Origin: DATCZB01 sp035513215
GTDB lineage: Bacteria > Pseudomonadota > Gammaproteobacteria > Steroidobacterales > Rariloculaceae
Length of the DNA stretch: 27,135 nt
Direction: 5' to 3'
Assembly: GCA_035513215.1 (NCBI GenBank)
Contig: DATKCK010000095.1
Coordinates: 1 to 27,135, forward strand
Made by a program: the position numbers and the translations under genes. Positions 1-7,373 of the stretch are shown here, in pieces; positions within the stretch are counted from its first letter, which is position 1, and each line of letters begins with the position of its first letter. The notes beneath the pieces are model-generated. The model ran no database searches, had not been told where the DNA came from, and saw nothing but the letters and a program-made list of their open reading frames with translations.

Positions 1-1
1 C

Positions 2-424
2 AGGGAAGGCATCCCGGCGAATCATCCGTACCAATTCTTGATCCGCGATCGAGACGCCAAGTTCTCAAGGCAGCTCGACGAATCCATCCGGCGGCTGCGC
101 CTGCAGATCCTCAAGACGCCGGTGCGAGCCCCCAAGGCTAATGCCATCTGCGAACGGACAATCGGCACGATCCGCCGGGAATGCCTCGACTACTTGATCC
201 CGCTCGGCGAACGGCACTTGCGCCGGATCCTCGCCGAATGGGTCGATCACTTCAACGCGGCGAGGCCGCATAGCGCACTCGGTCCAGGGATTCCTGACCC
301 ACCGAACGGTGTGCCGGCGAAACTACAGCGGCACCGACACAAGTTGCCGCCCGACACCAGAATAGCGGTGCGGCCAATCCTCGGGGGCCTTCATCATGAA
401 TACTGCTTGCAGTTGGCGGCGTGA
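2..424 (+). CDS. IS transposase/integrase core, 5'-truncated by window edge
   Basis: C-terminal part of a DDE (rve-type integrase core) transposase of an insertion sequence. The reading frame is open to the first bases of the window, so the true start lies outside; the first in-window start-like codon (TTG at 38) falls inside the catalytic domain and is not the real start. Visible hallmarks are an aspartate in LIRDRDAKF, a glutamate in NAICERTIGTIRRE and the W..HFNAARPHSAL tail common to IS3/IS481-like integrases. It ends with a GGLHHEY...AA tail seen in many such proteins. No terminal inverted repeat of the element could be identified after the stop. The same reading frame continues downstream into what looks like the tail of a tyrosine integrase, suggesting that this IS landed in an integrase gene. 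Exact IS family is uncertain. Confidence 0.85.
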   Translation, partial: REGIPANHPYQFLIRDRDAKFSRQLDESIRRLRLQILKTPVRAPKANAICERTIGTIRRECLDYLIPLGERHLRRILAEWVDHFNAARPHSALGPGIPDPPNGVPAKLQRHRHKLPPDTRIAVRPILGGLHHEYCLQLAA

Positions 425-598
425 AGGAATTTTTGCGGAGGACAACCGTCAATCGATCGATTGCTGGAAGCCGCTGAGCGCGTGGTGGACATGCGCGAAC
501 CTGTGCTGCGAGTTGTGGGACGTTCAGGAAAGTCACCACAAAAGTCACCACAGAGCGTCGCATTTTTTCACCACACTCGCGGGCAAGTGATTGATTAA
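425..598 (+). pseudogene. Tyrosine integrase C-terminal remnant next to tRNA-Ala
   Basis: About 57 codons open in frame 2 directly after the transposase stop, ending in TAA two bases before the tRNA-Ala 3' CCA. The translation contains LLEAAERVVDMREPVLRVV followed by a polar GKSPQKSPQ stretch. This resembles C-terminal tails of tRNA-targeting phage/island integrases. No catalytic Tyr or R-H-R boxes are present, so at most the tail survives. A 12-base unit (AAGTCACCACAA) is nearly duplicated at about 530-553 and encodes the repeated KSPQ. The position, tail pointing at a tRNA 3' end, fits the usual integrase/att arrangement. Family assignment is inference from a short stretch; it could be non-coding. 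Confidence 0.4.
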
Positions 599-600
599 AT

Positions 601-676
<76 letters not shown>

Positions 677-870
677 ACGCAAGAATGCCTCTTACCAATC
701 GCACTTACCGGTGCGTTGCTAGAGCGGTGCGCATTGTACCCGGTTTCGTCCCCATTTTGTGCCCACACCCTCAGGACGTGAAGCCGGGTCAACACGCGTG
801 TCTGCACTCAGATGACCGAGATTCGACATCTCGCTTTGACCGATGTTACGGTGCCTAGCCGCGTAGCCGG

Positions 871-1020
871 CTAGTGATTGAGAACGAACGTGACCTTCAT
901 GTGGACGCGGTATTCGCTGATCGAGCCGGCGCCGTCCGTGACAACCTCCTGGTCCTGAATCCATGCCCCTTTCACGTTCTCGAGTGTCTTGCTGGCCCGG
1001 GCGAGCCCTACCCTCACGGC
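871..1020 (-). pseudogene. Dodecin remnant (N-terminus lost)
   Basis: The minus strand encodes a 48-residue stretch with the dodecin signature: RASKTLENVKGAWI, then QDQEVV, then EYRVHMKVTFVLNH and a stop at 871-873. Dodecins are flavin-storing dodecamers of roughly 65-75 residues; this piece corresponds to everything after the first beta strand and most of the helix. An in-frame TAG (1021-1023) cuts it off, and no in-frame N-terminal strand is visible upstream. The only available start would be GTG at 1017. The upstream bases in other frames (SASASQHAR-like) could be a decayed N-terminus, so a frameshift plus stop is likely. It lies between tRNA-Ala and the sortase operon. Confidence 0.7.
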
Positions 1021-1124
1021 CTAGCATGCTGGGACGCGCTGGCCGATAGCGAAAAGGCCTGTATTGGCGCTCGCCCGGACGATCGACAGCAGTACGAGAC
1101 AAGGTCAGTCGAACTTACGCAAGA

Positions 1125-1155
1125 CGTGGGCATCGGCGCCGTTCCGATGCCCACG
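1125..1155 (-). terminator. Probable terminator of sortase operon
   Basis: A perfect 12-bp inverted repeat (CGTGGGCATCGG ... CCGATGCCCACG) with a 7-nt loop lies about 50 nt after the stop of the sortase substrate gene. On the minus strand it is followed by only a weak T-rich stretch (TCTTGCGTAAGTT), so efficiency is uncertain. Confidence 0.6.
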
Positions 1156-1205
1156 CCGCGCGTAATCGATCAATCTCTCACCTCGCTACCAGAGCAGGAT
1201 CAGGC

Positions 1206-1820
1206 TCAGGCTGACGCTCGCGCCCGGCGCCGAATGGTCAGCGCGGCCCCGAGTGCCACGAGGACCAGACCCGCCGCGCCGAACAGCGGCAGCGTGCTCG
1301 CCGTGCTCGGCAGCACAGCCCTCTCCGCGGGCGTCGCCGCTGCGACTTGCTCTTCCTCGGGTGCAGGCGCGATCGGCACGATTTGCGCCGGCGCGGTTTC
1401 AGGCTGTCCGGCGAAGAACGTCGCGGCGAGCTGGTCCTGAGGGATGTAAAACCTGAGTTGGTCGCCACGGCGCAGATCGCGCGGCGCGGTCTGCCTGCCG
1501 TCTATGACGATCGACAAGTCCTCCGGCGGCGTCAGCGTCAAGCGGTCGCCATCGACGAAGTCGATGGTTATTTGCTGGCCCCGGTCGGCGACCTGCTGCA
1601 CCTCTCCTTCGAATCTGACGAAGTATGTGCCGTCGCGCTCGAGCACGTCGCGGCATGCGCTCGCGATGCGGGGATAGGCCCGGAGCGCTTCCGCAGACCA
1701 TGTCACCTGATCGCAGCTCAAGCCCGTAGCCGTGAACGCGCCCTGCTGGGCACTGACCAAAGCGCTGGCCGTAAGGGCAACCGTGCCTACGAACATTGTT
1801 GTCATCATTCGAATCTTCAT
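1206..1820 (-). CDS. Sortase substrate, LPSTA-anchored exported protein
   Basis: Predicted 204-residue exported protein. ATG at 1820 is chosen because GAGGAGG precedes it by a short spacer; a longer upstream extension overlaps the sortase end and lacks such a site. Residues 1-24 form a Sec signal peptide (cleavage near SAQ). The mature part carries two cysteines (36 and 56) and a beta-rich stretch, VRFEGEVQQVADRGQQITI to RGDQLRFYIP. After a Pro/Ala/Glu linker (140-168) comes a sorting signal: LPSTAS at 170-175, a hydrophobic helix at about 177-196 and a RRRAR tail. The signal follows the LPXTG-like plan with Ala in place of Gly, as class D sortases accept (LPNTA). It starts 25 bp after the sortase gene and should be its dedicated substrate. 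The function of the mature domain is unknown. Confidence 0.88.
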   Translation of the reverse strand: MKIRMMTTMFVGTVALTASALVSAQQGAFTATGLSCDQVTWSAEALRAYPRIASACRDVLERDGTYFVRFEGEVQQVADRGQQITIDFVDGDRLTLTPPEDLSIVIDGRQTAPRDLRRGDQLRFYIPQDQLAATFFAGQPETAPAQIVPIAPAPEEEQVAAATPAERAVLPSTASTLPLFGAAGLVLVALGAALTIRRRARASA

Positions 1821-1845
1821 AACCCGTTCCTCCTCGTCGTTAGAG

Positions 1846-2547
1846 TCAATTATCTCGCTGCAAAACCATGGCAACCGCGTCCCGAATCGCCGGCGCGGGA
1901 CTGAGCTCTGCGCGCACGATGTAACGCTGCGGCGCCGCACCCACGAAGTAGAATGGATAACACGTGACGAGCGTAACGCTCGGAATCTCCGTGGGCGCGA
2001 TCACGTGCACGTCGGATGGCATCACGACACTGATGTCGACGACGCGATAGCGCAGGGTTCGACCACGCACCTCGAGACCGACCTCATCGCCGATCGCAAT
2101 GTCCTCGAGCTTGCGGAAGAACCCGTCCCGGTGCGCGGCGATTCCAACATTGCCGACGTCCGACAGCGGCGCAGTCCCCTCGATGTGCCCCGCCCCCCGA
2201 TTGAGATTGATCTCGCTGGTGCCTGAGTAGACGGGCACTTCCAATTGCAGGGAAGGAATCGTGAGGACGCCCTCGGGCGGGCCGGTGTTCGCGACGCTTG
2301 CGGCGAAGGCCGCGATGCGTTGCTCCGACCAGAGCGATTGATCGACGGGGACGGCAGGCTCGGCGACAGCGGCCGGCGACTGCGAGACCGGCTGCGAGAC
2401 GGACGCTTCGCGAAACGCCTCGATTCCCGCTACTCGTGCATGCTCGAACGATAGACGCGCCGCCGCATGGAAGCCGAGCAGTGCGATGCCCAATATCCAG
2501 GCACTGAGCTCGACTGCACGTCCAACGCGCATTTGGCGTTTCCTCAT
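1846..2547 (-). CDS. Class D-type sortase (Gram-negative)
   Basis: 233-residue membrane-anchored transpeptidase that should cleave the LPSTA signal of the downstream protein and transfer it to an envelope nucleophile. The N-terminus has one membrane helix (residues about 12-28), then a Gln/Pro/Ala linker and the sortase barrel (about 90-220). The catalytic triad is visible: His139 in IAAHRDGFF, Cys196 in TLVTCYPF and Arg208 in PQRYIVRA. TLVTCYPF and the single-pass N-terminal anchor fit class D enzymes, which also occur in some Proteobacteria. The gene precedes its substrate in a two-gene minus-strand operon. An inverted repeat CGCGAT-7-ATCGCG (2564-2582) lies just upstream of the ATG and could be regulatory. 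What the substrate is attached to in a Gram-negative cell is not known from the sequence. Confidence 0.92.
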   Translation of the reverse strand: MRKRQMRVGRAVELSAWILGIALLGFHAAARLSFEHARVAGIEAFREASVSQPVSQSPAAVAEPAVPVDQSLWSEQRIAAFAASVANTGPPEGVLTIPSLQLEVPVYSGTSEINLNRGAGHIEGTAPLSDVGNVGIAAHRDGFFRKLEDIAIGDEVGLEVRGRTLRYRVVDISVVMPSDVHVIAPTEIPSVTLVTCYPFYFVGAAPQRYIVRAELSPAPAIRDAVAMVLQRDN

Positions 2548-2621
2548 GCTAATCGGATCACGACGCGATCCAGCCTATCGCGACGAGGGGTATGCGCAAT
2601 GTGGAATGTACCTATCTTGAG

Positions 2622-2780
2622 CTAGATGCGGCCCAACAGAAGCAGCACGACGACCACGACCAGCACTACGCCGATGACGCCGGTGGGGGCATAACCCCAA
2701 CTCCTGCTGTGGGGCCAACGCGGCAAGGCTCCGACGAGGATCAACAGCAAGACGATTAGCAGCACAGTTCCTAGACTCAT
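2622..2780 (-). CDS. DUF3309-like small membrane peptide
   Basis: 52-residue protein beginning MSLGTVLLIVLLLILVGALP, followed by RWPHSRSWGY and a second hydrophobic stretch (TGVIGVVLVVVVVLLLLG) ending in RI. This two-hairpin layout with a central W/P/Y-rich turn matches the DUF3309 family of very small membrane proteins, often stress-associated and of unknown mechanism. ATG at 2780 is the only plausible start; a GGGGCCCACC precedes it without a strong ribosome site. It lies 74 bp upstream of the sortase gene on the same strand and could share its transcript. Confidence 0.8.
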   Translation of the reverse strand: MSLGTVLLIVLLLILVGALPRWPHSRSWGYAPTGVIGVVLVVVVVLLLLGRI

Positions 2781-2946
2781 GGTGGGCCCCGATCAGTAAA
2801 TCGACCGCTCGAACCTACCCGGCACAGGCTCTCGAGTCGGTGCGGTGGCGCACACTGGGCTGTCGAAGCCCGAGCCTCCACGAAACGCTCGGTGACGGCG
2901 CCAGTTTGTACTAGGATTCCCCGGGCAAATCCCTTCCCGATAATCG

Positions 2947-2954
2947 AAAGGAGG
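2947..2954 (+). promoter_or_regulatory. Ribosome binding site deciding a TTG start
   Basis: AAAGGAGG five bases before TTG at 2960. This near-perfect Shine-Dalgarno sequence supports the non-ATG start of the hydrolase-OsmC gene. Confidence 0.85.
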
Positions 2955-2959
2955 CGCCG

Positions 2960-4171
2960 TTGGCCCGCAAGAACATCGCATTTCCGGGACGCCACGGGGA
3001 CCTTGCCGGCGCGCTCGAGCTCCCGGCTACGGCGCCACGCGGCTTCGCCCTCTTCGCGCATTGCTTTACCTGTGGCAAGGACAGCCTCGCGGCCGCGCGG
3101 ATCAGCCGGCTTCTCGCCGCCCGTGGCGTGGCCGTCCTGCGCTTCGATTTCACCGGGCTCGGCGGTAGCGACGGCGACTTCGGCAACTCGCACTTCAGCA
3201 GCAACATCGAGGATCTCGTCGCGGCCGCGGACCACCTGCGCAAGGAGTACGCGGCCCCCGCTCTTCTGATCGGCCACAGCTTGGGCGGAACGGCCGTGCT
3301 GGCCGCGGCGAGCCGGATCGAGGAGGCCCGAGCCGTGGTGACGATCGGCGCTCCCGCATCGCCGGAGCACGTCATCGCCCGGTTTGGCGCCAGCCTCGAG
3401 GCGCTCGATAGAGGCGGCGCGGCCGACGTCACGCTGGGCGGCCGGAGCTTTCGCCTCGATCGCTCGTTCGTCGACGACCTGCGCGAGCATTCGATGCACG
3501 ACCGGATTCACAATCTCCGTAAGGCCCTCCTGATCATGCACTCACCGATCGATGCGACGGTCGACGTCGAGGAGGCGTCGAGGATTTTCCAGTCGGCAAT
3601 GCATCCGAAGAGCTTCGTGAGCCTCGACGACGCCGATCACCTCCTGCGACGCGCCGCTGATGCCGAGTTCGTCGCGAGCACGATCGCGGGGTGGGCCGAC
3701 CGTTACTTTGCGGATGCGCCGGAAGCCGGGCATTCCGTCGAGCAAGGAAAGATCCTGGTCACCGAGCGTAACGATCGTTTTCTGCGCCACGTGCAGTCCG
3801 ACGATCACGACTGGCTGGCGGACGAGCCCGCGCGCGCAGGCGGCGACAACCTGGGTCCCGATCCCTACGAGCAGCTCCTCGCGGCGCTCGGTACCTGCAC
3901 GTCGATGACGATTCGAATGTATGCCAATCGCAAGAAATGGCCGCTCGATGACGTGCGGATCGAGCTGTCTCACGAGCGCGATCACGGCAAGGATTGCGAG
4001 CGATGCGAAGAGCCCGGCCAGGTCATCGACGTCATCAAGCGCACGCTGGCCGTGGCGGGCAAGCTCGACGACGCGCAGCGGTCCCGGCTCGTCGAGATCG
4101 CCGACCGATGCCCCGTGCACAAGACGCTGACCGGGGATCTGCGCATAGAAACCAGGCTCGAGCCTGATTGA
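2960..4171 (+). CDS. Bifunctional alpha/beta hydrolase / OsmC peroxidase-like protein
   Basis: 403-residue cytosolic fusion protein. Residues 1-250 form an alpha/beta hydrolase: nucleophile Ser107 in GHSLGG, probable acid Asp198 in SPIDATV and His227 in DDADHLL. Residues about 260-403 form an OsmC/Ohr-type domain with redox cysteines Cys313 (GTCTSMT) and Cys384 (DRCPVHK), which in the family reduce organic hydroperoxides. The same domain order is known as a bifunctional family in Proteobacteria, so the fusion is genuine and not a sequencing artefact. The hydrolase half likely handles an ester or lipid substrate, the OsmC half its peroxide; the actual substrate is unknown. TTG start supported by AAAGGAGG. 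Monocistronic: a hairpin follows and YceI has its own ribosome site. Confidence 0.92.
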   Translation: MARKNIAFPGRHGDLAGALELPATAPRGFALFAHCFTCGKDSLAAARISRLLAARGVAVLRFDFTGLGGSDGDFGNSHFSSNIEDLVAAADHLRKEYAAPALLIGHSLGGTAVLAAASRIEEARAVVTIGAPASPEHVIARFGASLEALDRGGAADVTLGGRSFRLDRSFVDDLREHSMHDRIHNLRKALLIMHSPIDATVDVEEASRIFQSAMHPKSFVSLDDADHLLRRAADAEFVASTIAGWADRYFADAPEAGHSVEQGKILVTERNDRFLRHVQSDDHDWLADEPARAGGDNLGPDPYEQLLAALGTCTSMTIRMYANRKKWPLDDVRIELSHERDHGKDCERCEEPGQVIDVIKRTLAVAGKLDDAQRSRLVEIADRCPVHKTLTGDLRIETRLEPD

Positions 4172-4198
4172 ACCAAGCACGCCGCCGGCTGTCCAGAG

Positions 4199-4228
4199 AG
4201 GGGATGGAGAATGGGGCCCCAATCCCCT
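4199..4228 (+). terminator. Possible terminator hairpin
   Basis: AGGGGAT ... ATCCCCT (7-bp arms) enclosing a TGGGGCCCCA palindrome, 28 bp after the hydrolase-OsmC stop and before YceI. No T-run follows. Its G4/C4 runs recall the GGGGTC palindromes elsewhere in the window, so it may instead be a degenerate copy of that repeat. Confidence 0.4.
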
Positions 4229-4277
4229 ATGCTATCCGCTGAAATACAATAATTCCTATTCATCAGGAGGGAATAAC

Positions 4278-4874
4278 ATGTTGAAAACCGGCCATTTTCG
4301 ACCGGCTGCACTGGGTTTTGCGATCGGGACGCTGAGCGTCACGGCGTATGCGGCGCCGATGACGTATACGATCGACACTGCCCATACCTATCCGAGCTTC
4401 GAGGTCGACCATAGCGGCGGCGTCTCGGTCTGGCGCGGCAAGTTCAATTCCACGTCCGGCACGATCACGATGGACAAGGAAGCCCAGACCGGATCCGTCG
4501 ATATCGCCATCGACATGGACTCGATCGATTTCGGCCATGACGGGCTCAACGATCACACCAGGGGATCCGACCCCGGTATGCTGAACGCGGCGGAGTTCCC
4601 GACGGCCACGTACACCGGCACGCTGGTGGACTGGGAAGACGGTGCCCCGACGGCGGTCGAAGGCGAGCTCACGATGCACGGCATGACCTTGCCGGTGAAT
4701 CTCGAGATCCGCTCGTTCCAGTGTGGTCCGGGCCGCGGCGGTAGCGGCGAAGTCTGCGGCGCGGATGCCCACGGCGAATTCGATCGGGCCGATTTCGGCG
4801 TGAATTTCGCTGAAGCTTTCGGTTTCGATATGGGAGTCGCGCTGCGCATCCAGATCGAAGCCCGATCTGAGTAG
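4278..4874 (+). CDS. YceI family periplasmic lipid-binding protein
   Basis: 198-residue exported protein. Residues 1-26 are a signal peptide (cleavage near AYA-AP). The mature chain starts with YTIDTAHTYPSFEVDHSGG, the typical opening of YceI-like lipocalin-fold proteins, and continues with GTITMDKEAQTGSVDIAIDM and LTMHGMTLPVNLEI, the conserved MHG..LPV strand. The family binds polyisoprenoid-type lipids such as ubiquinone precursors in the periplasm. CGPGRGG..EVC gives two cysteines that could form a loop disulfide. The start is well set by AGGAGGG (4265-4271) six bases before the ATG; TACAAT at 4245-4250 is a possible -10 box. Convergent with leuA across a palindromic repeat block. Confidence 0.93.
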   Translation: MLKTGHFRPAALGFAIGTLSVTAYAAPMTYTIDTAHTYPSFEVDHSGGVSVWRGKFNSTSGTITMDKEAQTGSVDIAIDMDSIDFGHDGLNDHTRGSDPGMLNAAEFPTATYTGTLVDWEDGAPTAVEGELTMHGMTLPVNLEIRSFQCGPGRGGSGEVCGADAHGEFDRADFGVNFAEAFGFDMGVALRIQIEARSE

Positions 4875-4885
4875 TGCATAGCCAC

Positions 4886-4994
4886 GGGTCAGAGCCCTTG
4901 GACGGAAATGGGGTCTGACCCCGTTTCTGGCATGACCCCGTTTCCGGCACCGTTTCCACAGGTATGGGGTCAGAGCCCTTTGGGCTCTGACCCC
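4886..4994. repeat. REP-like GGGGTCAGAGCCC palindrome array
   Basis: Between the convergent yceI-like and leuA genes. It contains GGGTCAGAGCCC (4886-4897), GGGGTCTGACCCC (4910-4922), two ACCCCGTTTC motifs, and a perfect 13-bp hairpin with a TTT loop (4966-4978 with 4982-4994). The core is the same as in three other intergenic places of this window. Could also stop transcription from both sides, though no T-run is present. Confidence 0.85.
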
Positions 4995-5008
4995 GAGCGC
5001 TCGCCTCT

Positions 5009-6703
5009 CTACACGGCCTGACGCAGTCGCTGCCGGACCGCGCCGGACCGCCCGACGGCCGACAGCGTCGCCTGAAGCGTCGCGCGCGAGCTGTCCTCGT
5101 CGATGCAGCAGGCCGCGACGGTCTCGCCATCGACCTCGAGCATGATCGAAGCGATTGCCTTGGCCTCGGTGCCGGGCGTCATCGCGTGCTCGTCGAAATC
5201 CCTGACCGCAACGGTGACGTCGAAGTGCCTGCCGATCGCATCGACGAGCGCCTCGATCAATCCCTGCCCCGTGCCGTCGAGCGCAATCTTCATGCCGTCC
5301 TGCACGATTCGAAACTGCGCCTGCGTCGCATGGTCCTTGGAGTGCAGATCGTAGCCGGCGAGCTGCCATCCGTCCGGCACGGCGAGAAATTCCGATTCGA
5401 AAAGGCTCCAGACGCGACGCGACGAGACCTCCTCCCCGTCCCGGTCCGCGTGCAGCTGCACGACCTGGCTGACGGCCGGCAGCATCCATTGCGGCAGCGC
5501 GATCCCGTGATCTCGCTCTAGCACGTGGGCGACGCCGCCCTTGCCCGACTGGCTGTTGATCCTGACGACCTCCTCGTAGCGGCGCCCGAGATCGCGCGGG
5601 TCGATCGGCAGATAGGCGACGCTCCAGTGCTCGAGACCGTGCTCGCGGTGATAAGCCGAGGACTTTCGGATCGCATCCTGATGGCTGCCCGAGAAAGCGG
5701 CATAGACGAGATCGCCGGCCCAGGGGTGGCGCTGATGCACGGGCATGCCGGTCGTTCGCTCGTATATCTCGATAATGCGGACCATGTCCGACAGTTCGAG
5801 CTTCGGATCGATGCCCTGGGAATAGAAATTCATGGCCATCGACAGGATGTCCATGTTGCCGGTGCGCTCGCCGTTGCCGAAGAGCGTGCCCTCGACGCGA
5901 TCGCCACCCGCCATGAGACCGAGCTCGGAAGCGGCAATGGCACAGCCGCGATCGTTGTGCGTGTGCAGGCTGACGCGGATGTGCTCGCGATCGCGGACGT
6001 GCCGGCAGAAGTACTCGACTTGATCAGCGAAGACATTGGGCGACGTCATCTCGACCGTCGCCGGCAGGTTGATGCAGACCTTGCGCCCCTTGGCCGGCTG
6101 CCAGACGCCGATGACGGCATCGCAAATCTCGACGGCGAAATCGGATTCGGTGCCCGTGAAACTCTCGGGCGAGTACTGGAACCACCATTCGGTTGCCGGA
6201 TGCTGCGCCGCGCCCTCGTCGACCCAGCGCGCGCCGTTGACGGCTATCTTTATGATCTCCTCGCGGCTCGCCTTGAAGACCTGCTCGCGCTGCACGGTCG
6301 AGGTCGAGTTATAGACGTGGACGATCCCTCGCCTGATGCCCTTGAGCGCCGCGAAAGTCTTGTCGATGAGATCCTTGCGCGCCTGTGTCAGGACCTGAAC
6401 GGTGACGTCGTCCGGGATGCGGTCTTCGTCGATCAGGCGGCGTGTGAAATCGAGCTCGGTTTTCGACGCCGACGGAAAGCCGATCTCGATCTCCTTGAAG
6501 CCGATCTCGACGAGCAGGTCCCAGAGCTCGAGCTTCTTTTGCACCGACATCGGCTGCACGAGCGCCTGGTTGCCGTCGCGCAGGTCGACGCTGCACCAGT
6601 CGGGCGCATGGTCGAGCACCCGGTCCGGCCAGGTGCGCTCGATATCGATCGCCGGTCGGTAGGACCGGTATTTGGTGTGGTCGAAGCGTGTCATTCCGAG
6701 CAT
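5009..6703 (-). CDS. leuA: 2-isopropylmalate synthase
   Basis: 564-residue first enzyme of leucine biosynthesis, condensing acetyl-CoA with 2-oxoisovalerate. The HMGL-like TIM barrel spans about residues 30-310: DLRDGNQ at 40-46 opens it, HTHND at 247-251 supplies metal ligands, and GNGERTGN is at 276-283. A linker follows, then the C-terminal LeuA regulatory domain (about 430-560) that gives leucine feedback. Its length fits the long LeuA class (about 550-560). The start could be ATG at 6703 or at 6694 (MTRFDH); neither has a strong ribosome site. It is not in a leuBCD cluster but divergent to an Lrp/AsnC regulator, which therefore may control it. Confidence 0.95.
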   Translation of the reverse strand: MLGMTRFDHTKYRSYRPAIDIERTWPDRVLDHAPDWCSVDLRDGNQALVQPMSVQKKLELWDLLVEIGFKEIEIGFPSASKTELDFTRRLIDEDRIPDDVTVQVLTQARKDLIDKTFAALKGIRRGIVHVYNSTSTVQREQVFKASREEIIKIAVNGARWVDEGAAQHPATEWWFQYSPESFTGTESDFAVEICDAVIGVWQPAKGRKVCINLPATVEMTSPNVFADQVEYFCRHVRDREHIRVSLHTHNDRGCAIAASELGLMAGGDRVEGTLFGNGERTGNMDILSMAMNFYSQGIDPKLELSDMVRIIEIYERTTGMPVHQRHPWAGDLVYAAFSGSHQDAIRKSSAYHREHGLEHWSVAYLPIDPRDLGRRYEEVVRINSQSGKGGVAHVLERDHGIALPQWMLPAVSQVVQLHADRDGEEVSSRRVWSLFESEFLAVPDGWQLAGYDLHSKDHATQAQFRIVQDGMKIALDGTGQGLIEALVDAIGRHFDVTVAVRDFDEHAMTPGTEAKAIASIMLEVDGETVAACCIDEDSSRATLQATLSAVGRSGAVRQRLRQAV

Positions 6704-6848
6704 CCAGTCAGTGATTTATGTCGCATTCTATGCTAAAAACTCCGCAATTTCTGGCTGATTTTTCGTCGTTTTCAAATCTTCGATACTATTTGAGCTACTT
6801 TGTTAACGTATATTGGTTGATTTCACCAATCTCGTCGTATTCCGCCCA
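6704..6848. promoter_or_regulatory. AT-rich divergent control region leuA / lrp-like
   Basis: The 145-bp intergenic stretch is clearly more AT-rich than its surroundings (runs such as TTTTTAGCATAGAAT on the leuA side, TTTTCG-18-TACTAT on the regulator side). Both genes must start from here. No consensus-strength -35/-10 pair is certain. Confidence 0.6.
6812..6830. promoter_or_regulatory. Candidate operator, ATTGGT-7-ACCAAT
   Basis: Perfect 6-bp inverted repeat with a 7-nt AT-rich spacer, 18 bases upstream of the regulator's ATG. Its symmetry and size fit a dimeric HTH protein such as the adjacent Lrp/AsnC regulator. Binding is inference. Confidence 0.45.
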
Positions 6849-7322
6849 ATGAAGATCGACAGTTACGACATACGAATCCTGGCCGCGCTCCAGGAAGACG
6901 GGGGCCTCAGCAATCAGGAGATCGCCGATCGCGTGGGGCTCTCGGCATCGCCGTGCTCGCGACGGATCCGGCTGCTCGAGGAGGCCGGCGTCATCACGGC
7001 GACCGTCGTCCGGCTCGCGCCCGGGAAGCTCGGTCTCGATCTCACCGTCCTGATACATATCCGCATGGACCGGCATACGCCGGAGCGCTTCGACAAGTTC
7101 GAGTCGATCGTCAAAGGCTATCCCGAAGTCCAGGAATGCTACCTGATCACGGGCCAGGAAGCGGACTACCAGCTCAAGATCATCGTCCCAAATATGGATG
7201 AGTATCAACGCTTTCTGCTTGCAAAGATAACCAGAATCGAGGGCGTGATCGGCGTCCACTCGTCGTTCGTGCTGCGCAAGGCCATCGATTCCACGGCCCT
7301 GCCGCTGAAATACCTGAGGTGA
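6849..7322 (+). CDS. Lrp/AsnC family transcriptional regulator
   Basis: 157-residue DNA-binding regulator. Starting at ATG 6849 (MKIDSYDIRILAALQEDG), residues 1-60 form the AsnC-type winged HTH: LSNQEIADRVGLSASPCSRR is the helix-turn-helix, followed by LEEAGVI. Residues 65-150 are the RAM (ligand-sensing) domain with YPEVQECYLITGQEADY. An in-frame upstream start at 6813 would run through the candidate operator and is disfavoured. The members sense amino acids and often act on the divergent gene, here leuA, and on themselves. A palindromic repeat separates it from the convergent YjbQ gene. Confidence 0.93.
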   Translation: MKIDSYDIRILAALQEDGGLSNQEIADRVGLSASPCSRRIRLLEEAGVITATVVRLAPGKLGLDLTVLIHIRMDRHTPERFDKFESIVKGYPEVQECYLITGQEADYQLKIIVPNMDEYQRFLLAKITRIEGVIGVHSSFVLRKAIDSTALPLKYLR

Positions 7323-7325
7323 AAC

Positions 7326-7372
7326 GGGGGGAATTGGGGTCAGACCCCCCATTCCCCGGACCCCAATTCCCC
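7326..7372. repeat. REP-like GGGGTCAGACCCC palindrome
   Basis: Between the stops of the Lrp-like and YjbQ genes. A perfect 14-bp inverted repeat (7328-7341 with 7359-7372, core AATTGGGGTC/GACCCCAATT) encloses a GGGGTCAGACCCC motif (7336-7348). Same core as the repeats at 4886, 22878 and 25279. Confidence 0.85.
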
Positions 7373-7373
7373 G

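Noticed and set aside
529..553. Short near-tandem repeat AAGTCACCACAA as a possible CRISPR or iteron
   Set aside because: Only two units without spacers; more simply explained as repeated KSPQ codons in the integrase tail.
719..1102. 127-codon minus-strand ORF upstream of the sortase region
   Set aside because: Arg-rich out-of-frame reading that overlaps the dodecin remnant in another frame; no family features.
874..1440. 188-codon plus-strand ORF
   Set aside because: Antisense to the dodecin remnant and the sortase substrate, both of which have clear family signatures.
4966..4994. 13-bp hairpin as an ordinary leuA terminator
   Set aside because: No T-run on either strand and the core recurs at three other sites, so a repeat family is a better explanation, though it may still stop transcription.
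4263..5489. 408-codon minus-strand ORF across YceI, the repeat and leuA
   Set aside because: Shadow frame; Arg/Gly/Ala-rich composition typical of GC-rich antisense or off-frame reading.
5525..6736. 403-codon plus-strand ORF
   Set aside because: Antisense of leuA, which is certain.
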